A stretch of DNA of 10,766 nt from Prevotellaceae bacterium (GTDB lineage: Bacteria; Bacteroidota; Bacteroidia; Bacteroidales; Bacteroidaceae): the NCBI GenBank assembly GCA_030536165.1, contig JAUNQM010000057.1, forward strand, positions 1-10,766, in the 5' to 3' direction. How positions within the stretch are numbered: the stretch's first letter is position 1; each line of letters begins with the position of its first letter. Position numbers and translations under genes: made by a program. Below, in pieces: positions 6,968 through 10,766 of the stretch. A model generated the notes under the pieces. That model did no database searches. It was not told where the DNA came from and was given only the letters and a program-made list of their open reading frames with translations.

Positions 6968-7101
6968 ACACCCACCCTTGTCTTTGTAATCACTTTACTT
7001 TAACTCCAAGTATATATTGCTTGAAAATAAAGTGAAGTGGATTTACTGGTTTTATGTACTAACGATTATGTCCTTTTCTCTTTTGTCGGCATAATGATCC
7101 A

Positions 7102-7248
7102 GGAAGATTTTTCTGCGAAGTAACCGTGGCATTGGCAAATAGCAAGTCGTGCCTTGCGAACAATCTTCCTTTCTTGCAGAACGAGTATTTTTCACGTCAG
7201 ACTTGCCTTATTGCCTTTTCCACACTTCGGAAAGCAGAAAAATCTTCC
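7102..7248 (+). repeat. Large imperfect palindrome P2 with perfect 15-bp inverted ends
   Basis: GGAAGATTTTTCTGC (7102-7116) is the exact reverse complement of 7234-7248. Further nested pairs follow in register: GAAGT/ACTTC (7117-7121/7224-7228), GTGG/CCAC (7126-7129/7220-7223), GGCAA/TTGCC (7134-7138/7211-7215) and GCAAGTC/GACTTGC (7142-7148/7200-7206), leaving an interior of about 50 nt. That is some 38 pairs in a 147-nt element. No target-site duplication is visible at its edges. Seven nt downstream a small hairpin with a GAAA tetraloop (gcc-gaaa-ggc, 7256-7265) sits 31 nt before the phosphoribosyltransferase start. It may be the structured leader of that operon, a MITE-like element, or an ssDNA signal such as an origin or transfer site. 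Confidence 0.6.
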
Positions 7249-7296
7249 CAATCAAGCCGAAAGGCATAACGAAAGGGAAATAAAAATCCGAAGGAC

Positions 7297-7863
7297 ATGA
7301 AGCAGACAGATGAGACAATCCAGAGACAGTTGGACAAACCTCAGACATGGTTCGTCAAGTACTTCCCTGTACGCATCAGGAACACAGGCGAAAAAGAGCA
7401 GAAAGCACGTCAGCTCGTATGGGACTTCAAGGACGGCGTGGCATCGGAACGAGTTGCAGAAATGACTGCGACACGCATGATGCAAGAATACGGCAGTCAG
7501 TGCTCCGACATCGTCTTTGCCCCCGTACCGGCATCATCGGCAGAGAAGAACGAACTCCGCTACAAGATGTTTTGTCAGCGAGTATGTGAACTGACGGGTG
7601 CAGTCAATGGCTATGACCATGTACGTGTGGTCGGTGAACGTTTGTCCGTTCATGAGAACCGCAAGAACGAGAAGGAAGTGCGCAAGGTCAACATCATAGA
7701 CTTTGATGCTGCATGGTTCCAGGGCAAGCAAGTCCTCTGCTTTGATGACATCATCACACGAGGTCACTCCTATGCCCTCTATGCCAATCAGCTTGAGTCT
7801 TTCGGAGCGAATGTAATCGGAGGGTATTTCCTCGCAAGAACTCACTATAAAGTCAAGACATGA
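7297..7863 (+). CDS. Type I phosphoribosyltransferase-fold protein (ComF-like)
   Basis: 188 residues. The PRPP-binding loop is VLCFDDIITRGHSY (Asp150, Asp151, Thr154, Gly156, Ser158), matching the type I PRTase pattern of hydrophobics, two acids and T-x-G-x-S/T. Upstream, IVFAPVPAS (72-80) resembles the strand-loop before the flexible hood in ComF-like and orotate/purine PRTases, and the end FLARTHY is typical of ComF-like members. Such enzymes move ribose phosphate from PRPP to or from a base; ComF-like proteins are linked to DNA uptake and nucleotide salvage, and the substrate here is unknown. No zinc-finger cysteines like those at the ComF N-terminus are seen. The gene lies downstream of palindrome P2 and only 1 nt before the SLOG gene (TGATATG), so the two are probably translated together. 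Confidence 0.82.
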   Translation: MKQTDETIQRQLDKPQTWFVKYFPVRIRNTGEKEQKARQLVWDFKDGVASERVAEMTATRMMQEYGSQCSDIVFAPVPASSAEKNELRYKMFCQRVCELTGAVNGYDHVRVVGERLSVHENRKNEKEVRKVNIIDFDAAWFQGKQVLCFDDIITRGHSYALYANQLESFGANVIGGYFLARTHYKVKT

Positions 7864-7864
7864 T

Positions 7865-8350
7865 ATGAACATTCCTATGAGCAGAGAAACGACTGCCTCT
7901 TTTACGGGGCATCGGTATTATGATTTTTCAAATCGAGAGACCATAAGGTCTCGCTTGTCTTCCGCAATACTGGAGGCATACGGACTGGGCTATCGCAACT
8001 TCATTTCCGGCTTTGCTGTCGGGATAGACATGCTGGCAGCAGAGGTCGTTGTGTCCCTGAAGGATTCACATCCAGACATTAGGCTGTTAGCAGCCATCCC
8101 ATTTGATGGGCAGGCTGCAAGGTTCTCGGTCTTTGACAAGAGACGTTATGATCGTCTCATGGCTAAGGCTGATGATGTGATTGTCCTCAGTGAACACTAC
8201 TTCACACGGTGTTTCCTGAAGCGAGACGAGTTCATGGTCAACAATTCATCAAGGCTCATCGCCTACTATGACGGCAGAGAGAAAGGAGGTACTTACTACA
8301 CAGTCAAGAAAGCAAAAGAGCAGAACATCCACATTGTCAATGTCTATTGA
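7865..8350 (+). CDS. SLOG-family (DprA/YpsA-like, DUF1273-type) nucleotide-binding protein
   Basis: 161 residues, a single Rossmann-like SLOG domain. Visible signatures are FTGHR (13-17) near the start, the glycine-rich SGFAVGID (48-55), which corresponds to the GxAxGxD phosphate-binding loop, the RDEFMVNNSSRLIAYYDG segment and the GGT (141-143) turn, in the order seen in YpsA/DUF1273. Length is slightly under the family norm. SLOG domains bind nucleotides or nucleotide-like ligands; DprA relatives also act on ssDNA. It is coupled to the PRTase gene by a 1-nt gap; an in-frame ATG at 7877 is an alternative start. A shared nucleotide-linked pathway for the two proteins is inferred from context only. 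Confidence 0.83.
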   Translation: MNIPMSRETTASFTGHRYYDFSNRETIRSRLSSAILEAYGLGYRNFISGFAVGIDMLAAEVVVSLKDSHPDIRLLAAIPFDGQAARFSVFDKRRYDRLMAKADDVIVLSEHYFTRCFLKRDEFMVNNSSRLIAYYDGREKGGTYYTVKKAKEQNIHIVNVY

Positions 8351-8410
8351 TGGATGTTGCTCGCGTGATTCAGAAAGTATTGTCAAATTATCTACAAATT
8401 ACGGAGAATT

Positions 8411-8524
8411 ATGGACGAGATTGGAGAAATCATCGTCATTGTCATTGTGTTCCGTGTGATCTATGCCTTCCTTAGGGCATGGTGGCATGGTGACAGACAC
8501 AATGATTGGCGACGTGACCGCTGA
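8411..8524 (+). CDS. Putative 37-residue membrane microprotein
   Basis: An ATG at 8411, preceded by GGAG 4 nt upstream, opens a 37-codon frame that ends in TGA at 8522-8524. The product starts MDEIGE, continues with a hydrophobic helix (IIVIVIVFRVIYAFLRAWW, about residues 7-25) and ends in a polar basic tail rich in Arg, His and Asp. It would be a single-pass small membrane protein with a cytoplasmic basic end. It follows the SLOG gene by 60 nt on the same strand. The ordered pattern (acidic start, helix, aromatic belt, basic tail) is more than expected from random sequence, but the gene is short and unconfirmed. Confidence 0.45.
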   Translation: MDEIGEIIVIVIVFRVIYAFLRAWWHGDRHNDWRRDR

Positions 8525-8575
8525 GTGATGTGACAAGCATATTTGAATGTCGTTGATGTGGATTACATTAACGTC

Positions 8576-8608
8576 AAAAAATTAGGATGCGTAACTGAAA
8601 TTACACAC
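8576..8608 (-). terminator. Probable terminator of the leftward clpA-aat-flavoprotein-SDR operon
   Basis: On the minus strand GTGTGTAA (8608-8601) pairs with TTACGCAT (8594-8587), 8 bp with two G-U, around a 6-nt loop, and a T6 run (8581-8576) follows after 5 nt. It lies about 60 nt beyond the SDR stop codon. The spacer between stem and T-run makes it a moderate rather than a textbook terminator. Confidence 0.5.
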
Positions 8609-8665
8609 CCCAATTCGTCATGTCCCTAAATTATCCTATAGGCTCACATGTAAAGTAAGAGTATG

Positions 8666-9391
8666 TCACTTCGCCATTGACGTTTCATCCAAAGTCCAGC
8701 CGTGTTCTCCGTGATACACCATCAGTTTGGTCATGCCACCATCGATGCAAATGTTCTCACCTGTGATGAAGCCTGCTTTGTCGGAACATAGGAAGAGTAC
8801 CATGTTGGCAATGTCGAGAGGATTGCCGACATGCCCGACTGGTTGCTGAGTGGCATCGGGACCTTCATATACAGTGTAAGCCGTATCAATCCAACCAGGA
8901 GAAATGGAATTGACTCGTGCCTTTCCTGCCAGACTGATGGCAAGGGCATGTGTGAGTGCTGCTATACCGCCTTTGGCAGCGGTATAACTTTCGGTCTGTG
9001 CCATACTCATCCTGTCACGTGACGACGAGATATTGATGATGGATGCTCCTTCACCTAAATGATTTGACAACAACTTGACCAAATAGAATGGTGCCGTAAC
9101 GCCAACACTCAGTGCATACTGGAAGTCTTCATACGAGCATTCGTCTATGCCCTTCATGATTGGAATGGCATTGTTGATAATGCAGTCAACCTTGCCATAA
9201 CGCTCTATCACGTCTTTGGCAAATGACTCCAATACATCCTTCTTGCTGATGTCACCCACATAATGTTCGCCTTCCTGAATGTCAATAATATATACATGGG
9301 CACCTTCTTTTCGGAACTCTTCGGCTATGCACTTGCCTATGCCTTGTGCTCCACCTGTGACAATGACTACTTTGTCTTTGAACTGATTCAT
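8666..9391 (-). CDS. Short-chain dehydrogenase/reductase (SDR), classical type
   Basis: 241 residues, the normal length for a classical SDR. The cofactor loop is TGGAQGIG (12-19), an acidic Asp37 ends the second strand (YIID), suggesting NAD(H) preference, the NNA(G) motif is NNAI (73-76), and the catalytic triad is Ser123 (ISSS), Tyr136 and Lys140 (YTAAK). ISPGWIDT (163-170) and the ENICIDGGM end (222-230) are also canonical. It oxidises an alcohol or reduces a carbonyl; the substrate is not evident. It starts 17 nt after the flavin-reductase-like gene stops, so it is the last gene of the leftward operon. The C-terminal extension beyond IDGGM is about 12 residues longer than in minimal members. 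Confidence 0.92.
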   Translation of the reverse strand: MNQFKDKVVIVTGGAQGIGKCIAEEFRKEGAHVYIIDIQEGEHYVGDISKKDVLESFAKDVIERYGKVDCIINNAIPIMKGIDECSYEDFQYALSVGVTAPFYLVKLLSNHLGEGASIINISSSRDRMSMAQTESYTAAKGGIAALTHALAISLAGKARVNSISPGWIDTAYTVYEGPDATQQPVGHVGNPLDIANMVLFLCSDKAGFITGENICIDGGMTKLMVYHGEHGWTLDETSMAK

Positions 9392-9408
9392 ACAATTCCG
9401 GTTTTTGC

Positions 9409-9972
9409 TTATTTCAATGCCTTGCCGTCAGAGAATGCGTTTCCAACTATAGCACCTAATTGGATGTATTTGTGATTGACTGGCTCGTAGGTGATGAGTT
9501 CCATCTTCTCCACATCTGGATTTCCTTCAGCATTCAGATATTTCTCATCACAGAGAATATTCACTATTTCTCCGACAAGATAATAGCCGTCTTCAGACTC
9601 ATACATTTTCTCTTTTACACGGCATTCCAGTGTCATTGGGAAATCAGTAAAGACAGGAGCATTCACATTTGGAGCTTTCTCAATAGTCCAACCTGTCTTT
9701 GCCATCTTGTCCGCATCTTTCCTTCCGCTGACAATGCCGACATAGTCCGATGCTACCATTGTGTCCTTGGTGGCAAAGGCTACGGTAAATTCGTTGTTCA
9801 CTTTTAGATTGTCTGTCGTCGCATGGCTTCCCATGGAAATGATTATCTCTTTCATGTCAAGCTGTCCGCCCCAGGCTGCGTTCATTGCATTGGCTGTACC
9901 TTGCTCGTTATAGGTACCGATAATCAGTACTGGCTGTGGGAGTACCCACGGTTTTGATCCGAAACTTTTCAT
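9409..9972 (-). CDS. Flavin reductase-like FMN-binding split-barrel protein
   Basis: 187 residues. PQPVLIIGTYNEQGTANAMNAAWGG (starting near residue 12) is the first FMN-binding stretch of the flavin reductase-like/flavoredoxin family; SMGSHATTDNLKVNNEFTVAF and the DYVGIVSGRKDADKM segment follow in family order, and FTDFPMTLECRV leads into the second half of the barrel. Such proteins bind FMN and pass electrons between NAD(P)H-linked partners and various acceptors; the partner here is unknown. There is no signal peptide, so it is cytoplasmic. It starts 3 nt after aat ends and is followed 17 nt later by the SDR, so it is co-transcribed with both. Confidence 0.88.
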   Translation of the reverse strand: MKSFGSKPWVLPQPVLIIGTYNEQGTANAMNAAWGGQLDMKEIIISMGSHATTDNLKVNNEFTVAFATKDTMVASDYVGIVSGRKDADKMAKTGWTIEKAPNVNAPVFTDFPMTLECRVKEKMYESEDGYYLVGEIVNILCDEKYLNAEGNPDVEKMELITYEPVNHKYIQLGAIVGNAFSDGKALK

Positions 9973-9975
9973 TGT

Positions 9976-10638
9976 CTAGTCTTCGTTTTTGATTCTAAGA
10001 TATTTCATATACTCTTCGTACGATATATGCCTTCCTCCCATGCTCTTCAGGTGAGCGGTCTCAAGCTGACAGTCGATGATGCCGCCAAGTGGCTCAAGTG
10101 TACGGGCGAGTGCTATCAATGCCAACTTGGACGCACTTGGCACAAGGCTAAACATGCTTTCGCCGAAGAAGTTCTTACCGATGTTGATGCCGTAAAGTCC
10201 GCCAACAAGATTTTCCTCATCATCCCAGACTTCAACAGATGCAGCCAGATGCAACCTGTGCATTTCCTTGTACGCCTTAATAATGTCATCTCCGAGCCAT
10301 GCACCAACCTGATTGTAACGCCCGTTAGCCTTGCCGCAACTCTCAATGACCTGATCAAAGTCATTATTTATGCTCACACGGTACGTTTCCCTGTTGATGA
10401 GCTGACGCATTGAATGACTGATATGAATCTCTTTTGGGAAGATGACGAATCGGTCAAGCGGACAGAACCACATGATGTCATCACTTTCCTTGAATCCATA
10501 CCACGGAAAGAATCCGTTGCTGTAGGCATTGGCAAGTCTTTCAGGTGAAAGGTCACCGCCCACGGCAACTAATCCGTCATCCTCACCATAGTGGGGATCT
10601 GGGAATAGGGTAGGGTCATCAGTCAATCTCCAGACCAT
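9976..10638 (-). CDS. aat: Leucyl/phenylalanyl-tRNA-protein transferase
   Basis: 220 residues, full length. It transfers Leu or Phe from aminoacyl-tRNA to proteins with an N-terminal Lys or Arg, creating an N-degron that ClpS delivers to ClpAP. Family blocks are GGDLSPERLANAYSNGFFPWY (27-47), WFCPLDR (57-63, for the usual WWSPxPR), VGAWL (111-115, for GTWI), ASVEVW (133-138), GGLYG (146-150), FFGESMFS (157-164, containing the conserved Glu) and DCQLETAHLKSMGG (189-202, with the Asp-Cys-Gln core). The ATG at 10638 lies within the last codons of clpA, so the genes overlap by 20 nt in different frames, which points to translational coupling. The pairing of aat with clpA in one operon matches the known pathway. 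Confidence 0.95.
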   Translation of the reverse strand: MVWRLTDDPTLFPDPHYGEDDGLVAVGGDLSPERLANAYSNGFFPWYGFKESDDIMWFCPLDRFVIFPKEIHISHSMRQLINRETYRVSINNDFDQVIESCGKANGRYNQVGAWLGDDIIKAYKEMHRLHLAASVEVWDDEENLVGGLYGINIGKNFFGESMFSLVPSASKLALIALARTLEPLGGIIDCQLETAHLKSMGGRHISYEEYMKYLRIKNED

Positions 10639-10766
10639 TGTCCTTGCGTATTATATTTGCCTTGCCACCCTTCTTCAGCTTGCCGAACAGAATCTCTTCC
10701 ATCAGCAGCGGAGTGAGGTGCTGATTGAGTACTCTGTCTATCTCTCTTGCTCCATACTTGTCCGTG
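10619..10766 (-). CDS. clpA: ATP-dependent Clp protease ATP-binding subunit ClpA, C-terminal end (5' part outside the window)
   Basis: The last 48 residues before a TGA at 10619-10621 read TDKYGAREIDRVLNQHLTPLL followed by EEILFGKLKKGG, the C-terminal D2 small domain of ClpA (YGARPIDRVIQQxLKxPLAxEILFGxLxxGG, with the sensor-2 arginine in GAR). ClpA is the AAA+ unfoldase that feeds substrates, including N-degron proteins delivered by ClpS, into ClpP. The distal FGKLKKGG form fits ClpA rather than ClpB or ClpC. The gene overlaps aat by 20 nt and, read leftward, is the most upstream visible gene of the operon. Confidence 0.88.
   Translation of the reverse strand, partial: TDKYGAREIDRVLNQHLTPLLMEEILFGKLKKGGKANIIRKDNGLEID

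Noticed and set aside
6776..7248. Integron attC sites
   Set aside because: The palindromes lack the conserved GTTRRRY/RYYYAAC core sites and no integrase gene is present.
7102..7248. Insertion sequence
   Set aside because: No transposase is encoded, the element is too short, and no target-site duplication is visible; a MITE cannot be excluded without other copies.
6722..7296. Retron msr-msd
   Set aside because: Inverted repeats are present, but no reverse transcriptase gene is encoded nearby.
9460..9807. 115-codon open frame on the + strand
   Set aside because: It lies entirely opposite the flavin-reductase-like gene, whose motifs are clear; no recognisable domain.
10027..10413. 128-codon open frame on the + strand
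   Set aside because: It is antisense to aat, which has all family motifs; the frame is a by-product of its codon use.
1..10766. CRISPR array, tRNA or rRNA gene
   Set aside because: No regularly spaced repeats, cloverleaf with acceptor stem, or rRNA-like sequence was seen on either strand.

Overview
The window reads as chromosomal DNA of a Bacteroidales bacterium, most likely Prevotella/Segatella or a close relative. The reasons are a saccharolytic locus of polysaccharide-utilisation (PUL) type, a large propeller/Y_Y_Y/AraC membrane regulator, AT-rich gene starts mostly without strong Shine-Dalgarno sites, and TAnnTTTG-type -7 boxes. Genus assignment is inference.

Left part (1-5184, + strand): the 3' part of a GH88 unsaturated glucuronyl hydrolase, a secreted SGNH/GDSL esterase, and a 914-residue inner-membrane regulator that has the sensor and DNA-binding ends of a hybrid two-component system (HTCS) but no kinase or receiver. 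Together they suggest removal of unsaturated uronic acids and ester groups from an acidic polysaccharide, with local transcriptional control. Between these genes lie decayed pieces: a frameshifted exodeoxyribonuclease III tail, and an unidentified minus-strand remnant that ends at two tandem hairpin/T-run terminators.

Middle (5185-6296): no intact gene is convincing. Just after the regulator, on the minus strand, an HsdM (type I DNA methyltransferase) fragment with an internal amber codon is joined directly to the last 43 codons of a ComM/YifB-type Mg-chelatase-like ATPase. This is a scar of recombination or deletion. The rest is AT-rich, with one doubtful minus-strand ORF.

Accessory module (6297-8524, + strand): an SSB without the acidic C-terminal tip, its terminator, about 575 bp with no gene but two very large imperfect palindromes (6776-6967 and 7102-7248), then a ComF-like phosphoribosyltransferase, a SLOG-fold (DprA/YpsA-like) protein 1 nt downstream, and a 37-codon membrane microprotein. 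This is the most novel-looking part. The palindromes may be structured RNA or ssDNA hairpins, and the downstream genes form a compact nucleotide-binding operon of unknown role.

Right part (8576-10766, - strand): a tightly packed operon read right to left: the clpA 3' end, aat (overlapping clpA by 20 nt), a flavin-reductase-like FMN protein (3 nt gap) and an SDR dehydrogenase (17 nt gap), ending at a likely terminator at 8576-8608. ClpA and Aat are the protease unfoldase and the tagging enzyme of the bacterial N-degron pathway. The two redox proteins look like co-transcribed passengers.
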